Shown here: positions 24,811 through 33,854 of the stretch, piece after piece
How the letters are laid out: every line of letters starts with the position of its first letter
Numbering within the stretch: position 1 is the first letter of the stretch
Source: Hoeflea_A sp965204935
Lineage (GTDB): Bacteria > Pseudomonadota > Alphaproteobacteria > Rhizobiales > Rhizobiaceae
DNA length: 64,000 nt
NCBI RefSeq assembly: GCF_965204935.1
Contig: NZ_CBDBFO010000002.1
Strand: one strand, 5' to 3'
Notes under the pieces: model-generated
The model's database searches: none
What the model saw: the letters and a program-made list of their open reading frames with translations, nothing else
Told to the model about the DNA's origin: nothing
Translations under genes and position numbers: made by a program

Positions 24811-26451
24811 TCAGGATGCAAAATGAGACTGGCCTACGAGTTGCGGCAGAGCGGGCACCGGTTTCCCATTGAGGCCCAGCCTATCCCCCAAATAGTCCCA
24901 AAACGAGATGCCGAGTTTGTTGCAGGTCTTGAGCAGCGACAAGAAGGTGTCGCGGTTGGTCCGACCAATGTCACTGCGCGTCCCACCTGAAATCTTGCGC
25001 TTGACTACAACAACTCGGATATCGTTCTCGGAACCGTTGGTGTGCAGCGGTATTTCCGGATGCTCCAGAACCATCAGCAGTTCAGCCTTGTTGGCGTGCA
25101 ATCGCCTCAACAGATTATCAAGGGCTGCAAAACCGGTTCGGTGGCGGAATATCTGGTCGAAGCGGTTTTGCAAGACCGCCTTGCGCTGTGGACTTGGGTT
25201 GAGACGGTAGGTTTTGAGGCATTCATAGTAGAGCCAGATCAGCCTGCGGGTGCGCTGTTGAATGGCATAGTGCTTATCTGTGAAGGTGTTGAGCTTATGC
25301 ACCAACCGTTCGGCGTGAATCCAACACAACGCATGATCGCCGACTTTGAACTGTTTGGCATCATCACTGACGATCACCGTATCGGTGAGCAAGCCATGTG
25401 CGCTGATACTGCCCCATAACGCACCCTCGGTGGCAAGGCGCGTGGGATCAGGTGTGACTTTCAGTGCAGTGATCCCGAGCCGGTCGAGATGGGCCTGCCA
25501 GTCTGCGCAGTTCGGGAAATACTTATCTTCAGCGTCAATCAACAACTGGCGAACCGGAGCATTGAGAGAACGCTGCTGCATATAGGCAAGTGCATCGGCG
25601 TTGATCACATAGTCTTCATGCCCGGCCCGCAGGAGTTCGAGAAAGTTGATGCGGCTTTTAGAACCGGTTGTGGAAAAGAAGGAAAACCGATCATTGCCGA
25701 TCTGGGTGCAGTAGCCGTTTTGGGCTTTGTGGCGTGCCCCGGTGTCGTCGACCGTCACCCATGACGCCGCGTCCAATCCCGTCTGCAATATTGCGCGTGC
25801 TTCCAAGGCAAAATGCTCATGACCCTCATTCAAAAACCGCATGACCTGGCGCTCGGAGATATCTATGCCGATTTCGCTCAGGAGCTTTACCAATCGTCCC
25901 ACAGTGACTTGGCCTTGATGGTATTGCATCAGCACAAAACGGCGCAGTTCGGCACCAAAATGGCCCTTGAGGCCCTGTGGCAGCGGAGCCACGACAGTCT
26001 TACCATCAGGTGTCAACCAGCGCTCGCGCCGAAACCGGGTGGTCACTGGCTGAATGATGAGATCCTGAACGAGGAAGTCCTCGTACCCTTTGAAGCGGGA
26101 ACCCTCTGGAACGTCCGCTTTTACAATCCGGTCTTTCATTGAACCGTGCCGAGGTGGCTTCTTTTTGCCGCGTCCACAGCTTTTATTGCCGTTCTTACGC
26201 GCCTTTTTCTCGCTGGCCTGGTTCATGCCGCTTGGTTTGCTCGGCTTGATGTCCGGTCGCCCATTCACCCCTTTTAATCGAGCGACCTCGTCGCGCAGAT
26301 TGGCAATTGTCTGTTTCTGTTCGGCAATCACCTGATTTTGTTCAGCGACGATTTGCTTCAACTCGGCCACCTCGCCGAGCAGGGTCACAACCAGATCTTT
26401 GAGTTCTGTATTCGACAGATCATCAAGTGCGTGAGGTGGGAAATCCGACAT
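24811..26451 (-). CDS. IS66-family transposase (TnpC type)
   Basis: 546 residues. A leucine-zipper-like coiled coil at about 15-60 (EVAELKQIVAEQNQVIAEQK) is followed by a basic linker (RKNGNKSCGRGKKKPPRHG). The catalytic core has DDTGARH (first Asp), DHALCWIHAERLVHKL with the CWxH motif, and HTNGSENDIRVVVVKRKISGG carrying the acidic residue near the end. Length and order match TnpC of IS66. It appears full length, with no stop or frameshift. The accessory genes tnpA and tnpB are absent, so the element is either of the single-gene subgroup or depends on related elements. Confidence 0.92.
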   Translation of the reverse strand: MSDFPPHALDDLSNTELKDLVVTLLGEVAELKQIVAEQNQVIAEQKQTIANLRDEVARLKGVNGRPDIKPSKPSGMNQASEKKARKNGNKSCGRGKKKPPRHGSMKDRIVKADVPEGSRFKGYEDFLVQDLIIQPVTTRFRRERWLTPDGKTVVAPLPQGLKGHFGAELRRFVLMQYHQGQVTVGRLVKLLSEIGIDISERQVMRFLNEGHEHFALEARAILQTGLDAASWVTVDDTGARHKAQNGYCTQIGNDRFSFFSTTGSKSRINFLELLRAGHEDYVINADALAYMQQRSLNAPVRQLLIDAEDKYFPNCADWQAHLDRLGITALKVTPDPTRLATEGALWGSISAHGLLTDTVIVSDDAKQFKVGDHALCWIHAERLVHKLNTFTDKHYAIQQRTRRLIWLYYECLKTYRLNPSPQRKAVLQNRFDQIFRHRTGFAALDNLLRRLHANKAELLMVLEHPEIPLHTNGSENDIRVVVVKRKISGGTRSDIGRTNRDTFLSLLKTCNKLGISFWDYLGDRLGLNGKPVPALPQLVGQSHFAS

Positions 26452-26549
26452 AACCTCATCGACTCACAAAAACATCTCGGTGAGAACCCCAGCAGCGCTG
26501 ATCGAGTCGATTTGCCGCACCACCGGAAATGACAAATCAAAACACAATG

Positions 26550-26574
26550 CTGCCCGGTGTTATGCCGGTATTAC
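26550..26574 (-). repeat. Right terminal inverted repeat of the IS66-family element
   Basis: Exact reverse complement of 23947-23971. The truncated AAA-type gene reads into it and stops 13 bp inside the element. Confidence 0.93.
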
Positions 26575-27507
26575 GTTTGATTGCCTCCGTGCTTTCAGCC
26601 CGATGCCTGGATAACACCACCGCATTGACGATATAGCCGATCCGCTGGGCAAGTGTGCCGTTCCTGAACTCCTCAGGCAGATCGACGGGCTGCGGCGCGG
26701 GCGCATAAGGCAGCTTGTTGTCCCCAACCGCAATTTCCCAGACCTGTCCGGCATTCTGCTTCAGCGGCGCCAGCCGGTTTGCGAACGCCCGGTCGGCCAG
26801 CAGTTCTTCGACATACGCCTTGTGATAAATGCTGAGGAGGTCCTCAGGAGGGGCCTTGTCGGCAAAGGCGCGCAGGCCTTCGGGCAGGCCATCCAGAAAC
26901 TCACGCGCAGCATCCCGTTCCCACTCGTCGGCTCCCTTGGCGGCATCCGCATCCGCTTCACTGCAAGCTGCCAAGGCGTCCTTCACCGCTTTGTCGAGAA
27001 GGGCATCCGGAGGCACCTTATCAAGGTCGGTGCCGCAGACGGGACAATCCTTTGGTTCTGTGTCCTGATGATGTTCAGCATGCCAGGCGGCCACCTTCGC
27101 GTAGAGCTGCCAGCGGGCCGATTCCTGCTTGTTCCGCAGCCTTTCGGCTACGACCTTCGCGCGCTTGACCATGTCCTCGATGAGCGTCTGCGCGGCCGTG
27201 CAGTCTTCATCGGAAACAGCGCGCAGTTTCTTTATGACGGTAACGGAAGGCAGTGCGGCAAGGGACGCCGGCTTGAGCATATCGGTCGCGTTACCGAGCT
27301 GCTGCAACAGGGCGTTGACCTCATCATCGGATGCGAGTTGCAGGGTGGTCCCCAGGATTGCCTCGGCCGTGCTTTCCAGCGCCTGTTTCTTCTTTTCCAG
27401 GAGCTGTCGTGCATCGGAAATCGACTTCTTGCTGGCGTCTTCTTCTTCGTCCTCATTCTGCTGGTCCGGCGTAATGAGGTCCGAGGGCTTGCCAAGGTCC
27501 GGCTGTG
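26575..27507 (-). pseudogene. Remnant of an AAA/SMC-like protein with a zinc-hook motif
   Basis: About 310 codons open on the minus strand without a proper start or end. The fragment has long charged helices (SISDARQLLEKKKQALESTAEAI and a segment around VKRAKVVAERLRNKQESARW) either side of a CxxC pair in DCPVCGTDL, the zinc-hook layout of SMC, Rad50 and RloC-like ATPases. Neither Walker A nor Walker B is present, so both ATPase lobes have been lost. The C-terminal side runs into the IS66 terminal repeat and stops within it. The N-terminal side meets, head to head at about 27507, a truncated PIN gene on the other strand. Related proteins often occur in phage-defence loci; that role is only inferred. 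Confidence 0.7.
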
Positions 27508-28909
27508 CCGACCAGACATCGTTGCGGCTCCTGTGCTGCGCGAGATCGACTACCTCAAGAACAAGGGAAATGACCGTGTTGCCAATCGCGCTCGGGCCGC
27601 CTCCGCCGCGTTTCGCAAGATGTTGGCAGACGGTCAGAAGGTGGTCTGTGAAAGCGACCCCCGTGTCGTCCTTTCCGTCGAGTCCCAGCACCAATATAGC
27701 AAAGACCTTGAAGACCGCCTGAATTATCAGGAGCGAGACGACCAGCTCATAGGAACCGTCCATGAATTCGCCTGGCAAAATCAAGGTGCCGACGTTCGTC
27801 TTCTGACCCATGATACCGTCCCGCTTTACACGGCCCAGGGCCTTGGCTTGACTGTGGATATGATTCCCGATGACTGGCTGCTGCCGCCCGAGAAAATGCA
27901 AACCGAAAAAGAGCTGGCGGCCCTAAAGGACGAGAACGCGCGTCTGAAGAAAGCCGAGCCGTCTTTCGCCATTCGCTGCGTTGACGGAACGGACACGGAG
28001 GTCGAGCGTTATGAAGGCTCATACATATGGTACGAGGCGCTGACCGATGCTGAAGTTGGTGAGCTAATGGACCGTCTCAAGGAGCGTTTCCCTCTGGAAA
28101 CCGATTTCGGGCCGAAAGAGCCTGAGGAGCGCGACGCACCTCAAACGGGCGGCATCCGCATTCCGGGCATGAAACAGGTCTTCACGCCAGCCACGGACGA
28201 TGAGATCGCAAAATACCGCGACGAAGCCTATCCCCAATGGCTGGAACGTTGCGAAGAAGTGCTGCGCGACCATCACAGGACGCTGCGGCAGGAAGAGCCT
28301 GTGCTGGAGTTCATGTTTCTCGCCGAGAACCGCGGCACCCGGCCGGCTACTGATGCCCTGGTCACAATCGAGGCGCGGGGCAATTTCCAGATCAAACCGC
28401 CGCCATACAAGAATCGCGACGACCAGCAGGTCGACGAAGTTGACGATTCAGACAAGCACCAGGCATCCGGACTGCCCCGTCCGCCCGCTGCTCCTTGCGG
28501 TCAGAGGCGTACATCCATCGGCGGCCGTTCGCATGACCATCCTTTGCATGCACTGGATGTCCTCAACCGTTCGCTGCGCGGTGTGCCTGGGATGATGGAC
28601 TATGGCAGTAGCGTACTTGATCCTGCGCGGTTTCGCGCTCCGATCATTCAGCCAAAGGCTCGTGACCCCAATTCATTCTTCTACAAGCCTGACCGCCCCA
28701 TGATGCCCCAAGATGCTTTTAGTATTGAATGTGACCAGTGGCGTCATGAAAACGGGGAAGAGCCGTTTGTCGGCGAGATCCACGTCCCTACCGACCAGGA
28801 TCAGGTTGATGGCGCGTTGGTATGCCGCATCCAGGCGGGCAACCTGTCAAAACCAGAGTCGAAGCTGATCCCTTTGCGGATAGCAGTTCAGCATGCAAGC
28901 CGCTTGTGA
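27508..28909 (+). pseudogene. 5'-truncated PIN-domain protein
   Basis: About 467 codons, open from the junction to TGA at 28907-28909. The sequence begins inside a PIN nuclease domain: PDIVAAPVLREIDYLKNKGNDRVANRARA (about residues 1-40), then VRLLTHDTVPLYTAQGLGLTVDMIPDDW, the usual final strand and helix. The first strand with the leading catalytic Asp (LDTN) is missing. A coiled-coil stretch (EKELAALKDENARLKK) and a long C-terminal region of unknown fold follow. The open reading continues upstream only as antisense of the AAA-like remnant. The truncation suggests one deletion removed the 5' ends of two divergent neighbours. A downstream start could still allow a partial protein. Confidence 0.65.
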
Positions 28910-28995
28910 GAATGCGAAAGAGCTGGTTGAGACGTGGCCGGGCTCCCTCGGCCAAAAATCAAACCGTCGTCGGAACAATCCGGCATCGCAGGATA

Positions 28996-29011
28996 GGACG
29001 CATGTGCGTCC
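28996..29011. promoter_or_regulatory. Short palindrome upstream of the Fic gene
   Basis: GGACGCA and TGCGTCC separated by TG, 50 bp before the Fic start. It could be an operator for autoregulation or a weak stem-loop closing the PIN transcript; there is no T tract. Confidence 0.35.
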
Positions 29012-29060
29012 TGTGTAGAACGCATCACAAAGCCGTTAGGAGAAACACGAGACATAAAGA

Positions 29061-30242
29061 ATGAATGACGTTCCCAGGGCCTCGACGGAAAGCCAGCTTC
29101 GCGAATGGCGCACAGGCCAGGTCGGTGGGGAACGCTTTGCTGCCGCTCTGCTTCACATCAGCGAGTTTGAGAACATCGATCCCCAGGCCCCTTTGGGAGG
29201 AGCGGACGATCGTAAAGACATCCTTTGTGATCTGAAGGGAAAGACTTACGTCGCGGCCGCGTATTTCCCGACCACGGACAAGACGTTCAATGCGGTCCGA
29301 AAGAAGTTTAACGACGACGTTGAAGGCCCGATCCGGCACAACAGGGACGGCATTGTCTTTATCACCAATCAGCACATAGGGCTTGCCGACAGGCAAGAAT
29401 TAGAGGAACTCGCCGCGTCGAAGGGCAAGCTTTGTATCCTCTACCACCGTGAGAGAATACGCGCGCTTCTCGACTCACCTGCAGGCTATGGCGTCAGGCT
29501 CGAATTTCTGCGCCTTCCCATGACGGAGGCGGAGCAGCTCGCCTATTTTGACTCATCCCGTAACAAGCTTGAATATGCGCTTGAGCGTCATTCGCGTGAA
29601 ATCCGCAATCTGGCACGCAAGATCGACACGCTACAGGTCGGTCAAAACTTCGCGGTTGAAACAGTCGCCCGGATCGCTCACAGCCTCGGTGAAGATGTTG
29701 ATGTTCTGCCAGTAGCCGCTCAGCCGGAACAAGACCGCGTTGTCGGCGAGCAAGGCGACTGGTCTCCCTTTTCAGCAGCGCTCAGCGTCGGCATTTTGCT
29801 TGCTGTCCACCGCCTCTCTTGCCCTGACCTGCCGCCGCGTATGCTCGGAAAACCTCGTACACAGACCGTATGGATCGGTAATCCCGGTGGTGACAAGGCA
29901 GCGGAATACCAGCCTCCTGATTGGGCGCAGATTCCAGGGTTGGTAGGCAAACTACTGGCCGCTTGGAACGAAAATTATGCCGCGTTGGCAGTGTCTAGTG
30001 ACGCTGAAAAGCTCAAAGCCATCGCGGACTTTCACCATGAGTTGCTTTCAATCCATCCATTTCTTGACGGAAACGGCCGGATGGCACGAGCCATCATGAT
30101 ACAGCAATGTATCGATCTATTCGGCCATGTCGAACCTGACCTGATCGACCGCGGGGCAGATTACTACAAGGCTGTGAAGCAGGCGGGCGAGGGAGACCTC
30201 GCTGGTCTGATAGCAATACTTCGTGCCGCCATAACAACCTGA
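29061..30242 (+). CDS. Fic-domain protein with an N-terminal nuclease-like domain
   Basis: 393 residues in two parts. The C-terminal Fic domain (about 265-392) has the complete active-site motif HPFLDGNGR at 332-340, preceded by RTQTVWIGNPGG and PPDWAQIPGLVGKLLAAWNE, so transfer of AMP or another nucleotide moiety to a target is expected. The N-terminal part (about 14-160) contains GGADDRKDILCDLKGKTYVAAAYF then KFNDDVEGPI, DGIVFITNQ and YHRERIRALLDSPAGYGVRLEFL. This pattern resembles a degenerate PD-(D/E)xK-type domain that I associate with conflict-system proteins. A helical linker lies at 165-200. No clear inhibitory (S/T)xxxE(G/N) helix is seen. It sits alone between the PIN remnant and hipBA. 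A toxin or defence role is inferred. Confidence 0.82.
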   Translation: MNDVPRASTESQLREWRTGQVGGERFAAALLHISEFENIDPQAPLGGADDRKDILCDLKGKTYVAAAYFPTTDKTFNAVRKKFNDDVEGPIRHNRDGIVFITNQHIGLADRQELEELAASKGKLCILYHRERIRALLDSPAGYGVRLEFLRLPMTEAEQLAYFDSSRNKLEYALERHSREIRNLARKIDTLQVGQNFAVETVARIAHSLGEDVDVLPVAAQPEQDRVVGEQGDWSPFSAALSVGILLAVHRLSCPDLPPRMLGKPRTQTVWIGNPGGDKAAEYQPPDWAQIPGLVGKLLAAWNENYAALAVSSDAEKLKAIADFHHELLSIHPFLDGNGRMARAIMIQQCIDLFGHVEPDLIDRGADYYKAVKQAGEGDLAGLIAILRAAITT

Positions 30243-30436
30243 ATTTACGCTTCTTCGTTTTGGATTAAATATGTGCACCCGGCTCTGCCGGACCACCGGG
30301 CTCTATTCCGCTAAGGTCGCAAGCGGCTCAAGCTTCACGGAGCCAGCGGAGCTGTTTCCGCCCACAAGGTGTAACGATCTCTCGCACGATCTGAAAGACG
30401 GCCTACGGTACCGGAAGCCTCATCAGGGTGATTTGG

Positions 30437-31717
30437 TCACCGCAGGCCCTCCGGTGCACCTTCGAATATGAAGCCATTCAGGAAGATGCGCCGACCGAAC
30501 AGGTTGCGCTCGACCTCGGTCAATTCAGCCTCCTCGCAGATGTCATCCCACTGTTCACGGACGGTGCCGGTCTGCCGGGTGATGATGTCCTTCGCTGATT
30601 TGTCGCCGAGTTGAAAATTGGGCGCGGCCTCAATGCAGGCCGCAAGGGTGCTCGTCCGGTTGTCTCCGACAATCAGCATCGCCTGGCTGGCGACGTTGCC
30701 AGCGCGGCTTTGCGGACAGATGTCATAGGCCGGTGTCAGGGTCAGGTGCTTGCCGTCCCAGAAGCCCGCGTGGTTGCGGGCGTGATCGTCGGTGTTGCCG
30801 CACAGGATATTGAATACCAGCCGCCCATACAGCTCGTGCAGCGTTGCCTTCGGCGCGGTGAAGTGGTGGCGAATGATTTCCGCGAGGTCTTCATAGCTGG
30901 TGTAACGTGCCATCATCTCATCAAGGCCGAACAGCGTAAGCGCCGAGACCATCGCCTTGCGGGTCCATTTGTCATTCGTCTTTGTCCGGTCAAAGCGCTC
31001 GACCAGCAGCACATCCTTCCCGGCGACATGTTCAAGACGCACGGGCGCAACGTTGAGTCCCGCCTTGGCAGCAAGACGCATGGCGACATATTCCGCCTTC
31101 ACCACGTTGTAGGTGTCGGTGGAGGACGAGAACTTGGCGATCATCTTTGTGTCGCCGTCCTGGATCAACGCCTTCGGGCGCGCGCCGCCAAGCGACGAAC
31201 CGTGAAACAGCGCCTGATCGAGATCGGGCGTTAACGGTACGCCTTTATCGACTTTCTCGGCGGCGCTCAGCAATTCTTCAAGCGTCGCGGTCTGAGCAGC
31301 GCGCGGCTCGTACACGGAAGGGGAGCGCTGGAAGTCCAGAGCGCCGATGCGGTCGGAGCCGGATTCCAACAGATAAGTCAACTCGTCGAGCGCGGCGATA
31401 TCGACATCCTTGCTCTTGCGTCTGAAGGTTCGGTTCAGGATGACGCGACGGCCCCATGCATCCGGCGCGGCGTCGCGCAGACAACCGGCCATGCTCAGTT
31501 CGGCTTCGGGTGCAATCGCACCGCTGCGCAATGGCAGTTCCGGCTCGTAGATCGGAATGCGGTCATTCCGTTCCAGATAACTCTGACCGTAGTTGAAGAT
31601 TATCCGGTCGCCTTCTCGCGCGATGCGGCCGGCGACGACCGGTTCCGTCGCACCGGGCAGCCATATCCAGACATAGGCTTCGTCCGGCGCTTTCGTGTCG
31701 GGGCGATCAGAAGTCAT
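30437..31717 (-). CDS. hipA: HipA-family serine/threonine kinase toxin
   Basis: 426 residues. The N-terminal HipA_N region ends with GSDRIGALDF. The kinase core has the Gly-rich loop HGSSLGGARPKA (172-183), ATP-binding Lys195 in MIAKFSS, the catalytic loop CGNTDDHARNHAGF (about 307-319) and the metal-binding Asp in LTPAYDICP (about 327-335). HipA enzymes phosphorylate aminoacyl-tRNA synthetases and slow growth. The start overlaps the end of the HTH gene by 11 bp, the usual hipBA coupling. It looks complete. It lies in the island beside other conflict-type genes. Confidence 0.92.
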   Translation of the reverse strand: MTSDRPDTKAPDEAYVWIWLPGATEPVVAGRIAREGDRIIFNYGQSYLERNDRIPIYEPELPLRSGAIAPEAELSMAGCLRDAAPDAWGRRVILNRTFRRKSKDVDIAALDELTYLLESGSDRIGALDFQRSPSVYEPRAAQTATLEELLSAAEKVDKGVPLTPDLDQALFHGSSLGGARPKALIQDGDTKMIAKFSSSTDTYNVVKAEYVAMRLAAKAGLNVAPVRLEHVAGKDVLLVERFDRTKTNDKWTRKAMVSALTLFGLDEMMARYTSYEDLAEIIRHHFTAPKATLHELYGRLVFNILCGNTDDHARNHAGFWDGKHLTLTPAYDICPQSRAGNVASQAMLIVGDNRTSTLAACIEAAPNFQLGDKSAKDIITRQTGTVREQWDDICEEAELTEVERNLFGRRIFLNGFIFEGAPEGLR

Positions 31718-32045
31718 CTTTTACCTTCGCCTTCCCCATGCGGACGGATTGCGGCAGCAGCCTGAGCTTGTCGCGTTCCATTGACAGATGACGCGTTAGC
31801 GTCGTCGGTTCGGCTTCGAACAGGCGCAGCCCGACAATTGCGGCCACCTCGAAGGCCGCACCTATGGAGGAGCCCATTTCGCCTTTTTCGATCCTATGGA
31901 CGAGGCCGCGCGAAATCCCGGCCCGCTCGGCGACATCGGCGACGGTGAGGCCACGCGCAGCGCGCGCGTTACGGATCATCAGCCCGAGAAGCTCTGCGGC
32001 TTCGCGGGCATAGCGAGAATAGCTTCTGTGCGCAGGCTTTGCCAT
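31707..32045 (-). CDS. hipB: HipB-like HTH antitoxin/repressor
   Basis: 112 residues from the ATG at 32045. The Xre-type HTH is central (LLGLMIRNARAARGLTVADV then AERAGISRGLVHRIEKGEMG, about residues 19-60), followed by a short C-terminal extension ending KVKDDF. It should bind and neutralise the HipA kinase and repress the operon. A TTG start 8 codons upstream is possible. The final codons overlap hipA, so the two are translationally coupled. Repeated TTCCATAAAT-like sites upstream are likely operators. Confidence 0.87.
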   Translation of the reverse strand: MAKPAHRSYSRYAREAAELLGLMIRNARAARGLTVADVAERAGISRGLVHRIEKGEMGSSIGAAFEVAAIVGLRLFEAEPTTLTRHLSMERDKLRLLPQSVRMGKAKVKDDF

Positions 32046-32054
32046 CGGTTCTCT

Positions 32055-32184
32055 GGTTCCATAAATCAATCACAAAAAGGCTTCATGCCTCATTTATAGA
32101 CCATTTTATCAAATCGCAAGCCAATTGGGAAGCATTTGTTCCATAAATAGATCTTAGGATTGCTTCGTTATCTGTTTATGGAGC
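32055..32184 (-). promoter_or_regulatory. hipBA promoter region with repeated operator-like sites
   Basis: GGTTCCATAAAT (32055-32066) recurs as GTTCCATAAATAG (32138-32150), and in inverse as CTGTTTATGGAGC (32172-32184, reverse complement GCTCCATAAACAG). A weaker inverse half-site CATTTATAG lies at 32091-32099. The second and third form an 11-of-13 inverted repeat centred near 32161. The region is strongly AT-rich against the island background. Several matching half-sites upstream of an Xre-type repressor suggest cooperative autoregulation. Confidence 0.55.
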
Positions 32185-32925
32185 AAGGTGCTACAGTTTT
32201 TGGGGTGCGTCCGCCTTCGCCTGTGCTGCCGCAGCCAAGCTTTCCATTTCAAAAAGTACCGCTTGGCGTTTGCTTGCCTTGCTGCGCGAGAACGATGGCA
32301 GGACAAGTGCATTGGAACTCAACCGTACTGGTCCCAAGCTAGGACCATTTTGGCGAGCCACGACAATCAATGAGCCAACCAAGCACATGAAGATTGCGAG
32401 GTAAGCGATTTACCAACTCGGCCATAACGCCAATCGTGACGAGTAGCTCAAATATGCGGATAGCCTGATGCAGTCATGGGCTGAAAAGCCCTAAAAAGTC
32501 TCAGTAATAACTTTACAAAAATGGCTGCTATCGAGCCTCAAACTGAAAGAGTCCGAATAATTAGTTTACCACGACATCAGAAGACAACTACTGGGCGCGA
32601 GCCGTTTATGATCGACACGCCGATGCCTGCGATTGGGTGGTCTATGAGCGTGTCATAAATCCCGTGTCGGCCAATGACTGATCTTTCCCGGTTATCATTA
32701 CTCCCGCCAAGATCGCGTGGCATTCCATAGCCCACCACGCTGTTGCTTCCGATCGGCATCCAATCGTGCCCCACTATCGGCGTACAAATGATGGAGGCAG
32801 CAGCGGACTCTACGATGTTGCGTGGGTTGGCCTTCGACTGGACCAAAAAATTGTACGATTTCTGAAGCCAGTGCGCTGTTCGAAGTGACCGCTTGATCTA
32901 ATCACAATCTGGCGGGCGGTGCTGT
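32185..32925. other. Gene-poor, apparently degenerate stretch between hipBA and the integrase
   Basis: About 740 bp without a convincing gene. Short minus-strand readings at 32191-32388 and 32577-32846 (the latter 89 codons, TTG start) have no recognisable domain. Around 32387-32431 the minus strand has a tRNA-like 5' half (GGCGTTATGGCCGAGTTGG), but no anticodon stem or T arm follows. This is probably decayed island DNA. Confidence 0.45.
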
Positions 32926-33854
32926 TCAACCGCTACTGAAATCGTCCTTCTTATTTTCGGCAAGCGCCATTTCCAACATGCTCCCTATTGCATTAGAAGC
33001 CCGCCTTACCGGCGTATCTGCGAGGTGCGCATACCGTTGTGTCGTTTGTGGTGACGAGTGTCCGAGTAGCTTCCCAACAATTTGCAATCCAAATCCTGCA
33101 GCTGCACCGACGCTTGCGTGCGTGTGACGAAGATCATGCAGCCGCACATCCTCGATACCGGCTACCGCCCGGATGTGTTTCCATGGGCGTTTCAGATCGT
33201 GCCGGGGATGATTAGGATTGTCACCGGGAATGACATAGTCACTCTCGCGAGGCGAACCACATAGTATTGAAATGGCGGCTGCGTTCAGCACAACAGCCTT
33301 TTGGCCGGTTTTTGAATCCGGAAGAAATAGAAAGCCACGCTGAAGATCTACCTCTTTCCATTTGAGGTTTAGAATTTCTCTTAGGCGACAGCCAGTAAAT
33401 AAAAGCAGGCGAATGGCGTTCGTAACGCTTGTGGGGTAGGCCACATTCGGGTTAGATTTCGGTGTGTGTTTCGATGCTGTACCCGTTGCCGATTTAATCC
33501 AGGGAATGCCACGAGTCTCCGCCAGTCTTAGCGCGCTTCCGAGTGCTGACAGTTCCTCTTCTGTCAAATATCGCTGACGACTCTGTTCGCGAAATCGTTT
33601 GATTGATCGGGCTGGATTGTTGCCCTCAGGCAAGTAGCCATTCGTTGCTGCCCAGCTAAAGACACCTCCCAGGTAAGATATGACACGATTAGCCCTGTGA
33701 GGGCGGTGCGCCAGTGATAGGTGAATTTTGTTGAGGTCCTGGCGGGTAATAGCCTCAGCTTGCAAACGACCAATGGCAGGCAATGCGTGCTTTGTGATCG
33801 CTCGTTGGTATTCAGCCTTGGAGCTCTCTTTCAGCTTCGGTCCATGTTCTCTTA

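Larger units (their letters stand above)
23947..26574 (-). mobile_element. IS66-family element (2628 bp) carrying a passenger gene
   Basis: Bounded by perfect 25-bp inverted repeats that begin GTAATACCGGCATAAC, with GTAA ends as expected for IS66. It contains one transposase gene (24811-26451) with no tnpA or tnpB, as in the single-transposase ISBst12 subgroup. Between the transposase and the left end sits a pRiA4b ORF-3 family gene. The 8-bp flanks differ (TTTTTTGT against GTTTGATT), so there is no target duplication, which suggests rearrangement after insertion. The left end abuts the PepSY gene and the right end truncates an AAA-type gene. Confidence 0.9.

Noticed and set aside
26822..27507. 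Upstream extension of the PIN protein to 695 codons
   Set aside because: This part is antisense to the zinc-hook remnant, and its residues show no coding character.
32387..32431. tRNA-like 5' half on the minus strand (GGCGTTATGGCCGAGTTGG)
   Set aside because: The anticodon stem does not pair and there is no T arm, so it is not a tRNA gene.
32577..32846. 89-codon reading on the minus strand
   Set aside because: TTG start, no ribosome site and no recognisable domain. It may be decayed island DNA.
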